Shown here: positions 32,317 to 44,664 of the stretch, one piece after another
How the letters are laid out: each line of letters begins with the position of its first letter
How positions within the stretch are numbered: the stretch's first letter is position 1
NCBI GenBank assembly: GCA_022813625.1
Contig: JAKLMB010000005.1
Span: 496,001 to 560,000 of the forward strand
Length of the DNA stretch: 64,000 bases
Direction of reading: 5' to 3'
DNA from: Aaosphaeria pasadenensis
Lineage: Eukaryota; Ascomycota; Dothideomycetes; Pleosporales
The notes under the pieces: model-generated
Databases searched by the model: none
What the model was told of the DNA's origin: nothing
The model's input: the letters and a program-made list of their open reading frames with translations, nothing else
Position numbers and translations under genes: made by a program

Positions 32317-34004
32317 TCATTCCTCCTCGCTCTCCTCGCTGCTCTCCCCGCCAGCGAGACCTTGCATCATCTGTATATAGAGGGGATCCTGTTCTTCTTC
32401 GTCATCCTCGGCGGTATCGATGGGTATGTTTGTGGCGGCAGCGGCAGCGCTGACGCTCATCTTGCGGCTGGGCGGTTGCTGGTTCTGCTGTGCGGGCGGG
32501 CCGAGATCGAAGTCGTCGACGTCGCGGTCCTCCATTTCTTCGTCTTCGTCTTCGTCGTCGTAGGCCCTTCCGCCACCACCACCGCCCATGTCTTCGTCGC
32601 TGTCGTTGCCTGCGCCGCCGCCTCCGCCGCCCAGGTCGCCGAAGTCGATGACGTCGTCGTCGATGGCTTTGTTGCGGATGTTCTTGCGGGGCGTGAAGGA
32701 GGGGTTCGGGGACCCTTCGACGCTGTTGGCGACGGAGGCGAGGGAGATGGGGCCGTTGGAGGGCGACTTCAGGTGTCCTAGACCGCCTAGGCCGAGCGTT
32801 TGTCCGAGACCGAGTGATGCGAGTGCGTACCGTGGCTTCGATGGTCGTTCGTCGGGGACTTCGATCTCGAGGCTGCCTCCGCCGCCCATGTCGTCGTCTT
32901 CATCGTCCTCTTCGTCGTCTTCATAGCGGTCGGAATGGTGCGAATGGACGGGTTCGGGGGATGGTGCGGCGGGGCTATGTCGCGGTGGCGGCGGGGAGGC
33001 CATATCCTCGCCATCTGCATCAAGGTCTGAATCATCTGAAGAATGGACGAGTTCTGCAGATTTGATTTTCGAGGAAGCAGGTTGCCCTCCTTTCCTCCCT
33101 GCTGGTTTCCGTGCGGTGCTTGCCGCGGGTTTGGATTCCGGCTTGGAGGTTGCGGTAGCCTTGCGCTCCAAGACGACCTTCGGGGGCGGTTGTGTCTTCT
33201 TCACAGGTGGCTTTCTGGTGACCATTGGATCGACATTGGGCGACTTCCTTCTCCTTGCCGGCGGTGCGACCTTAGGTTTCGGGGGCAGGCCAGCTGCTGG
33301 TTTCCGTGCGCCCATCAAGGGCGTGTTCGCTGCGCTTCCCGTGCCCGTCCTGTAGTCTGGGGAGTTGGGTATCACGAATGGTGACTCATTGCCTTGCTTG
33401 TCTTTGCTGTCCTTGCTCAAGAAATGCCTAAAGTCGAACGGGTTGTCTGGGTCTGGCTCGTCGTTTTCGTGGTCGCCCTTCCCTTCGTCGGAGAAGAGAT
33501 CATCGTCGGCCGGTGGTGAGGGCTCGTCTTTCTCCTTCTTGGGGTATATTTTAGGGTATGCAGATGCCTTGTCCTTTCCATTCTCGGTAGCAAGATTGAA
33601 GGTGTAGGTCGAGGAGAGGGGTTCTAGTGTTGCCCTTTGTGATGTGGAGTCGAAGAGGAGGACATAAGATCGCTTGGGTGCCTGTTTCTGGCCAGTGAAC
33701 GTAGTTTTAGTCGCCCGTTGATCTTCTTCTTTATCTTGCAGTGTTAATGTGTAGCGGTCGGGGCCGGTAGGCTTGATCGTGCTGACTCGAGAAGCAGTTG
33801 TTTGTCGGGGCTTGTGATTGTCTATCAAGGTCGTTTAGCAAGCGCAAAAGCAACATTAGGAAGCGAAGGCGAAACCGTACATTTGACACTGCTGAAAGAA
33901 CCAAGAGAAACGTCGCCTTCTGTTATGCTGTCGCTGAGATGAAGACTAAAATGTGCTTTTTCGCGTGGATTAAGGGAACGGCCCTCGACCATTGGAGAAG
34001 CCAT
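32317..34004 (-). CDS. Eaf-family transcription elongation factor (ELL-associated factor)
   Basis: Two exons on the minus strand, 34004-33881 and 33821-32317, give 542 aa. The 59-base intron joins SSVK and NHKP through a split TAC codon, restoring the YNHKP motif of the Eaf N-terminal domain. Residues about 15-120 are that domain: FSLHLSDSI, then PDRYTLTLQD and SYVLLFDSTSQRATLEPLSSTYTFNL. The rest is disordered. It has an acidic DPDNPFDFRHFL segment at about 180, Lys/Pro-rich tracts in the middle and Asp/Glu- and Gly-rich blocks at the C-terminus, suited to a transactivation region. Eaf with ELL stimulates RNA polymerase II elongation in the nucleus. Fission yeast has Eaf1, and fungal orthologues are of similar size. 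Assignment rests on the N-terminal domain. Confidence 0.87.
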
Positions 34005-34844
34005 TGTCGCTGGACACTAAATCCGGCCTGCGGGTATGTAAGGTCGAGCAGGGACGAGGAAGGGCGGGCTACAGTGGCCGATGTAGCCGGCTGAGGCGAG
34101 TAAATAGGATCGTCAAAAAGTATCTCTTCACATCTACAGCAAAGGGCAGTAAGCCGTGCCGTGCGTAGAATGGAAGTGAAGTGGTGAGGCTAGGAATGGG
34201 TGGAGGAATTGGTGAATGCCTGAGTGAAGTGGAGGCTGATCATCCGGACTGTGTTGGGCTGGGCTGATGAATGAGTGAATCGGTCAATGAATGGGTGGGT
34301 TGGTGACTATTAGCGGACCTGAATGGGGAAACCCGACCCCGACCCCGATGATCCGGGCGCACGAGCCGTGAGTAAAGGCAGCCTCGAATTCACTTCCTTT
34401 CATTCAGTCAATGAATTATTATATCAATTAAATCATTTCATTATTCGCGAATTTCCAATTGTACCAGACAATGGAGGCATTCTCCCACACTCATCACTGT
34501 TGCAGTCCCAGTTAGACAATAGTATCGGGCACCTGTTGCCAGGTATCACTTATTCCCAAACGTACTCGTACGAGTAGCACAGCAATAATTAGTTCAAAAG
34601 GTAAATTTGTATAGACGTATTGTTCTGTTGTTACATCTCTAATAATCATGATCTTTCTCACGCGTGCACCAACGCCATGCTGTCATGCTTTCTTGTACTG
34701 TTTACAGAAATATAGGTGTAAAGGTTGTTAGAAGGAACCGGGTATATGTACCATCAATCCGAGTATCTGCCATTAAAACGCTTCCAGGCGTTTCTGCTTC
34801 ATTCCATTCCATCTCTCATCTTGACATGTTCGCTAATTTTACAT
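34005..34844. other. Intergenic region, no gene seen
   Basis: Promoter of the Eaf gene and 3' region of the GH72 gene. GAATGAGTGAATCGGT-type direct repeats lie at 34265-34300. The 12-base palindrome ACTCGTACGAGT lies at about 34564-34575. Confidence 0.5.
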
Positions 34845-36333
34845 TCACATCCACCAGAAGAAACCAAGCAACACCCCGAAAAGACCAAGGCCCATGCCCT
34901 GGACTTCTCTGACTGGGCTTCCTGGAGACAGGCCCTGCTTAGGGGTAGCACTTGGCTGTCCTTCTCCGCTGTTGGACCCGCCAGTAGGTGTAGCACTGCT
35001 CTGTGTAGCGCTGGCAGATGCTTGGTAGGTAGCGCCAACGGTGGGGAGATCATTTCCGTTGACCAGCCACTGCAGCTCAGCTGCCGAGGTGTACGACGGG
35101 CATGCGGGGGCCGTCGCTGTCGGCTTGTAGTCAGACTCCTTGATTCCAGTAGGGTTCAGCGTCTTCCACTGCTTGCTAAGATTGGCGAAATCCGGGTCGA
35201 CTGGTGTAGGCTTTCCCGATCGTGGGAAACCATCAGGGGGAGCATTGGGGCTTTCGGGGTCAACTTTTGGTCCGTAGGAAATGATGCCGTAGTTGTTCGC
35301 TTCCTGGATCCACTCGTACACCATGGCTCCTATTTCATCAGTCAGTTGTGTTCAATTCCTAGTTTCACAACGGCATTAGCCAGTACACACCTGAGTACAC
35401 CTCCGACATCTGCTTGCCAAAGACAGCAGCCTGGTCTGCGAAGTCTCTGGGCGGGACCGTGTTACAGCCCGTCTCAGAGATAAAGATGGGAACAGGATAG
35501 TCCTTGGCCTCCTCCACACGCTTGTTGTAGCCAGACGTTGAGTAGGATGAATCTCCACACCACGAGTAAGTGTTGAGGGCAAAGAAATCAATGGATTCAG
35601 AGGAGTTGCTGCCACAGGCAAGGAAGTTCTGCAACATGGGGCGGTTGATGGCGATGTCGGCAGCGGAGTAACCGACGGGGATCTTTCGGTATCCCTTCGA
35701 GTCGCGATAGGACTTCAAGTCGCGGGCGGCTGCCTTGACGAAGGGGGCGGAGAGGGTGCCATTCTCCTTGGTGATGACCTCGTTACCCACGAAGAAGCCG
35801 GCAAGATTGTCGTACTGGTGGAAGCCATCCATGACTTTTTGGAAAGCCCGGAGCTGTGTCTCGTTCCAGTGGGGAGAGTTCTACGCGACGAATTAGTTTC
35901 CCTCAGGGCCAGTCTGCGGCATTCCTTCCTGGCGTGCTCACCTGCTCGATCTGGGTGTCGAAGGTGTCAAGGTCCAGCCAGAGGTAGATACCGGCATCCT
36001 CGAAGGTCTTCATGCACTCATCATGGTCACCTTCTGGGTCAACATGGTAGACACGGATTGAATTTGTGCCGATCTCCTTCATGAGGTCGGCATCGAGCTT
36101 GCACTGCTTAGCATCGAGAAGAGGATCATCAGGAACGAGCTGGTAGGCAATTCCTGCGCAATCATGGTCAGTAAACAGATATTGAAACGGGTAAATGTAA
36201 GTTTGGCAGTACCCTTTACGAAGAATTGATTTCCTTCACTCGTGAAGAACTTGGAGCCCTTTGCCTTGATGGTGGGAATGGCATGGACGGCGGTCAGGCC
36301 AGCAATGGCGCAAGTCAAGAGAGCGGATCGCAT
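34845..36333 (-). CDS. GPI-anchored 1,3-beta-glucanosyltransferase, GH72 (Gas/Gel)
   Basis: Four exons on the minus strand, 36333-36213, 36153-35942, 35880-35391 and 35329-34845, give 435 aa. The signal peptide is MRSALLTCAIAGLTAVHA. GH72 landmarks are GIAYQLVPDDPL, GTNSIRVYHVDPEGDHD, the acid/base Glu145 in VGNEV and the nucleophile Glu247 in ISETGCN. The catalytic domain ends in MVYEWIQEANNYGII. The tail is Ser/Thr-rich and finishes in a hydrophobic run (MGLGLFGVLLGFFWWM), a typical GPI-attachment signal. There is no Cys-rich X8 (CBM43) module after the catalytic domain, so it belongs to the GH72-minus class. The enzyme cuts and rejoins beta-1,3-glucan at the plasma membrane and wall, lengthening chains during growth. 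Confidence 0.95.
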
Positions 36334-38307
36334 GTTTGTGGTTTGGAATCTAGACGAACGACCGAGGTGGTGATTTAGGGAATTGGTTATTCTAGGTGCG
36401 AGCGCGGTAGGTGGAGTGAGTGGGCGAGTGTATGTGCACGTATGAGCGACCGAATGCGCAAAAGCTTAACGGGAAGGTTGTGTATCTTGTTTCAAACAAA
36501 ACGAGGGACAGCGCCTGCCGGAAATGAGAAGCGCGACAGTTGCGCGATGGAAGCAGCAACAGTAGAAGCAGCAGGAACGAGTGAAAGAGTGAACGACCTT
36601 AAGGAGGAGAGAACAGAAGGAAGATGAAGAGAGGTCAACGAGAGGACGAGGGTTGGAGATGAGTGAATACGACTTGTAGTCAGTGCACGACGGTTACAGG
36701 TAGAAGGAGATGCGCTTGCATCATAGGCGAGCAAACAGACAGACCAGCAGGGAAAGCAGGCAATTAATCAAGAACAACGATAGACGGGGTGAATGGTCCA
36801 ATGGAGGTGGAGGACATGCCGATGCCCGCGGGTATGGAAGAAGATCATGATTGCCATGCCAGACTAGGTATACCATACAGAAAGTTGACTGCTCTGCTTG
36901 GACTGTGTATGGAGGAAAGCGCGATAAGAGAGACGCGTCGGGTGCGCAAAGAGGCCCTGCGACATGAAATTCACCCTCAAAGCTCCCACTAACAAGATGA
37001 GTTAAACAACTTAAACAACCTTCAATAATGGACCAACCGCAATTGGTTTAACGACAGCCCGTTAAGACTTTTCTCGACTCTTCAAGACTCTTTCAAGGTT
37101 CCTCAAGCCTTCGCTCAAGCCTCGCCCCTTCACCAAGGGCTCTTCAGCCAACCACTACCATCACTAGCATATACACCAGCCTGTTAAAGTCACTCAACCG
37201 TTCCAAAACCTTTCTCCCATCGAAATTTAGCTGCCTCGGTTTCTATCGATAGATCCAATTCTTGCGCTTCAGCATCTACAACTCTTACATTATTGTCTGT
37301 CTTCCTTAACCAACATCATAGGGGATGATGGCATAGTCAATTTAATTAACCATCCCACCCCCAAACAAGGATATTAACCTGTTTGATTCCCCCCTTCCCC
37401 CCCTACCAAGTCGCGTACAACGGCAATCCGGATCACCAGAATCTGATTAGTCCCTCGTTGGTCTTCGCCCCGTCGGCACTCGCCCGTCTGTTTCATGTTG
37501 CGGGACGAATGCTTTGTAACTCTACATGCTCGTATATGCAGCCATCCGGCGTGGTTTCATACATTGCCAGAGCGAAACGGCGATACGGTGTACAATGTTA
37601 ATATTATTTGTGAGAGCTTCTGACTATGAGGATATGGCTACGGGATGATGCATGGCTGAGGTGCGACCTGTCTTTCTCTTCGGTAATGATGTTGCAAGCG
37701 AATTTGAAAACTTTTCCAAGCCATTGTACCTTGCTCCTGCACATTATATCTTACAGTAGTCAAAATAGACAATAAATAATTGTACGGAGTGTAAATATAC
37801 AGCAGAGGTATCGTGATTTGTGAATTAAAGACAAAGCAAGGAAAGAAGTAACGGTTAGCTGCCTTGCACCTTCTTTCTTTCTAGGTGCCTACCTAGGAAG
37901 GTACTTCTACTGTGTGTTTGCCAGTCCCAACAGTCTGTGAACCCCAACCTCAATCTACAACCATCAACCTTCCATCCCAGTCTCCAGTCTCAAGGATTTA
38001 CGCCTCAATCAAGTCACACAAATCCATCATTTGCTGAAATTCATACTGGAGTAATGTATTCCAATGTCAACCTTGCCTTCAAGTTTTATAAACCTGACCG
38101 AATATACTTCAGAAGCTATCACGAAACAGACTGTTAACCCACAAAAAAATAATGATAAATCCCACTCAGCCCGACAACAATTACAAAGGACGAATCTTAT
38201 ACAACATTTCATCTTCACTTACTTACAGTAACAGTTGAAACCGAAAGAGTACATACATTGGTGGCCAACTATCAACGCCTTCCGACTACACTATCCACTG
38301 CATCACT
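36334..38307. other. Intergenic region, no gene seen
   Basis: 2 kb. It includes the GH72 promoter with GA-rich stretches (36520-36650), a CT-rich TCAAGACTC/TCAAGCCT region near 37070-37130, and an ACGGAGTGTA motif near 37783. No supported gene. Confidence 0.45.
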
Positions 38308-39606
38308 CTACCCCAAAGAGCAATGGAGCCACATCCATGCGAGCGTCGCCAATGCCACGAAAAACGAACCAACATTCCAAGCTGTCCCCCAGTCGCCGAA
38401 AACAAGCTTAGCTGCAAAAACGACCACAAAGAGTACCGTTGCGGCCAACGATAAGGCCACAGCTCGAGAATCTGGATCCAATTCTTCGTCGATCATAAGT
38501 CCTCGAAATTCGAGTTCCCCTAATCTTGGGCAATGCCAATGGTCAAGCTTCAACAGAATGTCCCTTGTGATTTCTTAGCTTTCAGTTCGGTTGTCACTGC
38601 CATAGCTGGCGGGTGGAAAATACCTACTGTTCACTGATGGCTACATCTTCTGCATCCAATAGGTCATTCGCTGCGGCAAGATTTGGGCAAGAGAATGCTA
38701 GGCTCAGACGAGACCGCACTTTGGAGCGCGCAAGCTCTCTTTTTGCGTAGTAAAGCTGTCTCTCCGGACATTCTACCCACTCCTCCTCCTCCGGATCTAT
38801 AAAATCGTTGTGAATGGTCTTGCACCTCTCCCCACAGTTTGTGCCGCCAGTAGATAGATTGTACTCGCATGGGAACTTCTGAGGAACATACTCTGCAATG
38901 GTCTTCTCGTGTCGATTTATCACAGCAGCCGAGTCGTCGTCTGTATAGGTGCCAATGAACGTCCTTTCCGCCGTGCCTCGGGATCCGCGTCCGACGATTA
39001 ACACCTCAGTGTCTGTGTTAGCTATGTTGTTTTTCACATTTTGGGTCACCATTCGTGACAAACCTTGACAGATTTGACTCTAGGGCGTAGAAAGGGTAAA
39101 TAACTCCTCCAGACTCCTCTGTGTGCATACCACGCTCTTCGGAGCTTTCGCCACACGGCCACATCGTCGGCTGAATTTGCGATCTTGACGGGAAGTATCT
39201 GACAATGACCTTGCTTGCCCCAACATACAAGGATAGAATAAGACTGCGAATATTCGTCATCCAGAATGGACGATAAGATCGCTTTTATCTCATCCTTCCG
39301 ATTTTCATGCTCTGTCTTTTGGTGGCTCGTTAATAGAAACCTATTACTTGAACGGTTGGTCGCTCGGTTCATGGGTACATCACGGTGACGCAAACTAGCA
39401 TCGGGGACCCTATGATCTGTAGCACTAAGTACCACTTTTTCAGGTGAAGCAGGCTGTGGAGAGGTCTGCGTGCTGAACAACGGGAGGTCAGACTTGCCCT
39501 CCTGCGCTGGATCATCCGCCTGTTTCCACAAGGAAAACCGAGTGCTGCCGAATTCACGGTGGCCAAGGGGTTGCACCTCTGACTGCTGCTCCTGATCATG
39601 ATCCAT
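38308..39606 (-). CDS. Orphan fungal membrane protein with two C-terminal TM helices
   Basis: Three exons inferred on the minus strand, 39606-39064, 39004-38628 and 38563-38308, give 391 aa in a continuous frame. The first intron ends in an unusual GAG acceptor. The second has a GTAGGT donor, a GCTAAG branch and an AAG acceptor. Exon 1 carries SILVCWGKQGHCQILPVKIANSADDVAVWRKLRRAWYAHRG, which looks like a conserved globular module. Exon 2 has RTFIGTYTDDDSAAVINRH and IDPEEEEWVECPERQLYYAKREL with several Cys. Exon 3 has two hydrophobic helices, SLAATVLFVVVFAAKLVFG and GSFFVALATLAWMWLHCSLG. Similar hypothetical proteins recur in families in Leotiomycetes, as far as I remember. No function is known. 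The splice joins are weaker than usual, so the model or part of it could be wrong. Confidence 0.62.
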
Positions 39607-40759
39607 CTCACAAACTTGTTTTACAACGGCCTGTTCTGGGCGCTGAACTCCGTCTATTGCAAAACCTTTTGGGGTATAGGAAATCCAGAGAAGTAGGAAG
39701 GCTGAACGCCGACTTCGAAACTACAAGTGGGCTAACTCCCAGTCTTATTAACAGAATGTGGTGACGAGGCAGAGTGGAGGGCTTTCTTGACACAGGCCTT
39801 TGAAGCCCAGATGCATGAGCAAGCTGCAAGGCTACGCCGTACAGCCTTTCCGGTGAGACACTTCGAGGCGCATACCACATTGGAGAGCGAGATGCTTTCC
39901 AGCCAATTACATGGCATTCGCCAGCGCTGGAGGATCAGCATAGTACTGCCATACAGAACACAATATAAAATAAAATCCAAAGCAAGAATACAACTACAAT
40001 CTTCCTATGTAAGTTGTTGCTACAGTCCATATGAACGATACGATGATATTTTGTGTGACAGAAGGTTGATATTCGTTCTTTTACACATGTGTTTTGGCCT
40101 TCAAAAGTTGATGCACTTCTTCACATGTCTTTTGGTAGAGTGCACATTGCCACGTAGGCCAGGTGTAATCGTGCTTTGAAGTCATTCAAAGTGCTGGTAT
40201 TTCCCGCTAACCCAGGTCAGACACCCACTCCCAACGTCGTTCCCCCTTGATCTCTAGGTACTTCTCGTACACAACAACACACCCCCCTCATAGCTTCACA
40301 TTATGTTCACATATCACATATTCACACGCCACGTCCTCTTTATAGAAAAAGAACAACATTTCAAAATTCGCAGCTACACTGTAAATTCTTTCAATTACAC
40401 ACCCACACCCATCTAGGCACGTATATGTATATATATTTCCGATTAACTCAAAATCGTCATTGTTATTTTAAATTTTACACAAGCTTTGAAAAGAAAAAAT
40501 TATGTGATAAAAATAAAGAACAAGCCAAGCCCATCTAGCTGTCTTCACACGAACGTTTTAAGCCGCCGGTGAAGTGTGGGATGGGTAAGAAGTGAAAAGG
40601 CGAATGCAGAATGTGCTACATTCGTTTTACGATACAACAAAGAGATGAAAAATTTCCTTTGGATGGCTCCCTCCCGCTCCCGGTGTAATGGCGTGAATTT
40701 CATGACACAACGACTGCTGAAGTCGTGGAGAAGGAAAAGAAAAGATAGAGAGAAGATGT
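39607..40759. other. Intergenic region, no gene seen
   Basis: Upstream of the orphan membrane protein and downstream of the LPMO-like gene. The open frame of about 90 codons at 39608-39880 (minus) has no recognisable content. AT-rich from 40330 to 40560. Confidence 0.45.
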
Positions 40760-42519
40760 CTACAAGACGCGGCCGGCGGAGGCCATCTTCTCGGCCCTGG
40801 TCTGGCGACGCACGACGCAGGAGGGGGGAGCCGGCTTCACTGGGGAAGGTGTGGCGGAAGGTGCCTCGGATGCCTCTGGGGCAATGGGCGTAGGCGCGAT
40901 GGGGTCCGCGGTGGTGGTGGGGTATGCGGGGGAGGAGGTGCTGGAGGAGGCCTCGGTGGGGAGGATGGGGGACGGCGCGGAGGAGGAGGAGCTGGGGACC
41001 ACGATGGTGGTCATGCCGCCGGTTGGGAACTCGCCGTATGCGGTGGTTGGGGCCGCGGAGGCGAGGGAGGAGGGCGTCGAAAGGACGACGCTGGTTGAGG
41101 CGGTAGGGAACTCTCCGTATGCGGTCGTGGGAGCGGCGGAGGCGAGAGATGAGGGAGTCTCGAGAGAGGCGGTGGAGATGCCCTCAGTGGGGAACTCGCC
41201 ATACGCGGTAGTGGGAGCAGCGGAGGCGAGGGAAGACGGGGTCTCGAGAGAGGCGGTGGAGACGACCTCAGTGGGGAACTCTCCATACGCGGTGGTAGGG
41301 GCGGCGGAGGCCAGGGAGGATGGGGTTGAAAGGACGACGCTGGTTGAGGCGGTGGGGAACTCTCCGTATGCGGTCGTGGGAGCAGCGGAGGCGAGAGATG
41401 ATGGAGTCTCGAGAGACGCGGTGGAGATGCCCTCAGTGGGGAACTCTCCGTAGGCAGTGGTGGGGAGAGCGGAAGCAGGCTCGCCTCCAGTGGGGACGGA
41501 GAGGACAGCGGTAGGCTCGACGTAGCTGCTGGTGGATGAGGCAACCACAACAGGAGTGACGGGATAGGTCTCGGTGGGTTTAGCAGTTCCCTCGACGAAG
41601 ATGTCGGTCTGAGCACCGTTGGCGAAACCGCACTTGGCGTTGTAGTTGGGAGTGAGGCCGTTGGGGGCAACGATGTTGTCTCCGGTCTCCTGGTGCCAGG
41701 CGAGCATCTGCTTAGCACCCTTCACACACTTGGACTGGTCGTCCTCGCAGTAGACGGGAGCCTGGGCCTTGGCGAGGTCAAGGGCATCGTCTTTGGCGTT
41801 GATCACTTCACAGTCGAATCGCTCCATGTACCTGTTACTCGTCAGTTCTCCTGCAAATCTATCACTGATGTATAACGGTTGGTCACTGACATGTTGCCCT
41901 GTCCGCATCCGGTGGGGATCCAAAGCCAGGCGCAGGTGCATCCTCCAGCCGGGCACTTCTTGAGGTTGGGGACCTTGTAGGTCGCCTCCCTCTTCCAGGG
42001 AGTGTGGTAGAGAGTGGAGAAGACGACCAAGTTGTCCATGGTCACCTCCTCGTACTTCTCGGCGTAACTGATGGCGAATGCGGTTCCGGCAGCGTGGGTC
42101 TCGTTCCAAGCATGAAGAGCACCATCATCAGGCAAGCAAATGGCAGGCTCGCCTCCGTTGTTCCAACCGTTCCAGTCCTCGGGGTGCTCCTTGCCATCGG
42201 GCCAGGCGGTAGCGAACTCTCCATCGTAGCTGAGGGTGGTGAAAGCACGGTTGTGAGCAAGCTCAACGGTGAACTCGCCGTTGGCAGGGATCTGAAGCTT
42301 CTCTCCGGCTGGAGGAGGGACATCGTTGCAGCCACGGGAGTTTTGAAACCACCAGTCCTCCTTCTTCAACATATAGAGTGGGTTCACGGCATCGTTGGTG
42401 TTCCTGTTCTCTTCACCTGCAACGGTTCCACCCTTGCAGTACATGCCGGGAGCCCAAGCGGCAACGTGGGCATAGGTTGCGCCCGCGAAGGACAAAGCGA
42501 GGATAGCTGCGGCCTTCAT
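40760..42519 (-). CDS. Secreted LPMO-like protein (AA14-like) with repetitive tail
   Basis: Two exons on the minus strand, 42519-41891 and 41831-40760, give 566 aa. The intron has a GTCAGT donor and joins GNM to YMERFDCEV. Signal peptide MKAAAILALSFAGATYA leaves His18 as the mature N-terminus, as in copper-dependent lytic polysaccharide monooxygenases, where it forms half of the His brace. The catalytic-like domain (18 to about 310) has GMYCKGG, NPLYMLKKEDWWFQNSRGCNDVPPP, ELAHNRAFTTLSYDG, LHAWNETHAAGTAFAISY and CTCAWLWIPTGCGQGNMYM. It ends in a Cys-containing NAKCGFANGAQTDIFVEG block. From memory this resembles ascomycete relatives of family AA14 (xylan-active). The second copper His cannot be fixed by eye. 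A Thr/Ser/Pro-rich tail with six PTTAYGEFPT repeats follows, probably O-glycosylated. The extreme C-terminus is basic with no GPI signal. Confidence 0.75.
41015..41480 (-). repeat. Coding minisatellite, six PTTAYGEFPT units
   Basis: Six tandem units of about 27-28 residues (about 80 bases) in the tail of the LPMO-like protein. Two linker variants, one with STASLETPSSL and one with TSVVLSTPSSL, recur in an ordered pattern, so larger blocks were duplicated. Confidence 0.9.
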
Positions 42520-44664
42520 GTTGGTTGATGGTGAATGAATTGTCAATGAGATGTCCAGGAAATTGCTTCTTGTGATTGTTCGACGCAGGCCAATGCTGCT
42601 GTGTTAGTTTTGGTTAAAAGAGTGGATGCCGTCAAGGCTATACCGAAGAAACGAGTGTGTTGTAAAAAGAGAGACTGAAGAACGATTCAAAGAATGACTT
42701 GTTGGAGGCAGTTGAAGGGCCGCCTTACAGCCTAGATATATAACTTCTCCTATAAGATCCATTGCGGAGGTGGTACAGGTTCTCGAATCATGGATTTGCG
42801 CGCTACCGTGCATCTCCCGCCCTATTCCCCTAATTTCACGGCCGAGCTGCGTCAATCGTGGCCCGATTTAGTAGTCAGTAGGGAATAACTGGAGTCCAAA
42901 GAGATTGTGGTTCGTCGCCGCCAGCCTCGTTCAATGTCATGTTTTCGTAAACTGAGACTGCCATTGATCCTTGGCTGTAATTAAACAGGTGACGCTAGTA
43001 GTAAACGGGCCCGTGATAAGAAATTACAACGCTCATCTGGGCGGTAAGTCGCGGCAGACCCCATCATTTTGGTGGCACGGTCGAGTCCCAGGGGCAGCGT
43101 TTCTGCATTGGACGAAACAAGTGGCTTTGACTTTCCAGGGATGTCATCTTTGCCATTCTCGATCAATGGGGGTGAATGTCCAATACTTTGCGGCAGTGTT
43201 GATCCGACCGAGCGAAATAGGCCTAATCACATCCCCCGCTGCTACTTCGGCATCTTCGCAACCTTAAATAACTGATGCCCTTATACGACATAAAATCTCC
43301 ACAACGCCCACATCAAACAGTCAATTCCCGGGAGGAGAACGTCGAACGTACTGTGCAGCGCCTCAATGTTGGTGACAGCATCCTGGGTGGACAATTTCCT
43401 GCAATGCGGTCCCGGAAGTAGACGGTATGTAAAACGTGCTGTAATCGTCTCCCTGAACTGTCCTTGCACTGATTGATCCAACGACCTGGAACCAACAGTG
43501 ATCTAGTCTCCTTTGTGCACAAGATTTTGTCGTTGGGGCCACTATTAATGAGCATTCATCTTGCAACTCACGAGACTTTCTCCACAGTAGCACAGACTTG
43601 ATCTCACCACGTCGATCCGCTCAGTCGGAAAGGTACCGAAGTAAGTCCATTTTGCAGTGAAAAGAAGCGCAACTCGGGAAGTTGACGGTATGTTGTGCTG
43701 TGTAGGGGGGTAGTTTGGTTGCAACCTTTCTTGTCCCCAGAGTTATGTAGTAGAATTTCCCAGGTTATTTCCAAGACTCTGTTTTCGGATGCCTTGTGCT
43801 AAGATTAGGGGCTGTGGTTGTCAGCGTTGTCATGTATTCTCCGAGAAGCGTTGTGATCTGCAATTTACACGAGGGCACGCGGGCGGATTGATTGACAATG
43901 TGCAGGTCGCTCCTGCAGCCACTGACACTATTGGATCCGAGCTCCTCGATGATACACCTGTTTGCATCCGAAGGTACCGGTATCTGATAAATACGATCGA
44001 TCCTAAAAGACTCACCTGGGGTCCTCCTGGCTGCCGTCTACGAGTAGAAGATTTTCCCTCTCTCCCAGACCAAAGTAATATTGTAGTTGCTGCCAGCCGC
44101 TCAAGATCAGACACCAAGATCCGGTTTACTCTGTGTACACAATCTTTGACGTTGCATTCAATATTGACGTTGGTGTCTGGTCCTGATATACCTGCAATAT
44201 CGAAACCCAGCGTCGCAGCATTCCCCGCTCGAAACCCCTCGGACAATCTAATCGAGTATTGATATTTACCCAAACAAGTAATGGAACTTTCATCATGCGG
44301 AGAATGATGATCCCATATTGTAAGTTTCTGACCGACCTCGTGCGCTTCATGGCCATATTTATTGCTATTCGTGGTACAGATCAGGGTACCCACGAAGTCC
44401 GCGAGTGGACGCCGTGGTTTGCCTGGAGCCTTGAGTGCTTTTCCAATATTTTGGCGTCATCATGAAGCTTGACGGAGTTGATGTTGATATAGCAGGCTCA
44501 TCAATACAAGTAGGGAGGTATAAATACCCTCGTCTTCGCGACTGATGTCTTCCATCAACATTGAACATTGGAAATTTCACTGTCGTTAGCATCCACCCAC
44601 ATTCGCTCAACTCCAGCAAGACATTCGCTAATACTTAATCGTTACCACGAAACATTTGTTCAAT
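42520..44664. other. Intergenic region, no supported gene
   Basis: 2.1 kb with the LPMO-like promoter at one end and the BYS1 promoter at the other. Open frames of 157 codons (43789-44262, plus) and 187 codons (43830-44393, minus) overlap each other and match nothing known to me. Confidence 0.4.

Noticed and set aside
43830..44393. 187-codon minus-strand open frame with a possible GTGAGT..CAG intron
   Set aside because: No ATG start, no recognisable protein, and the only splice I could draw leads to a stop within ten codons. A plus-strand frame overlaps it. A decayed gene remains possible.
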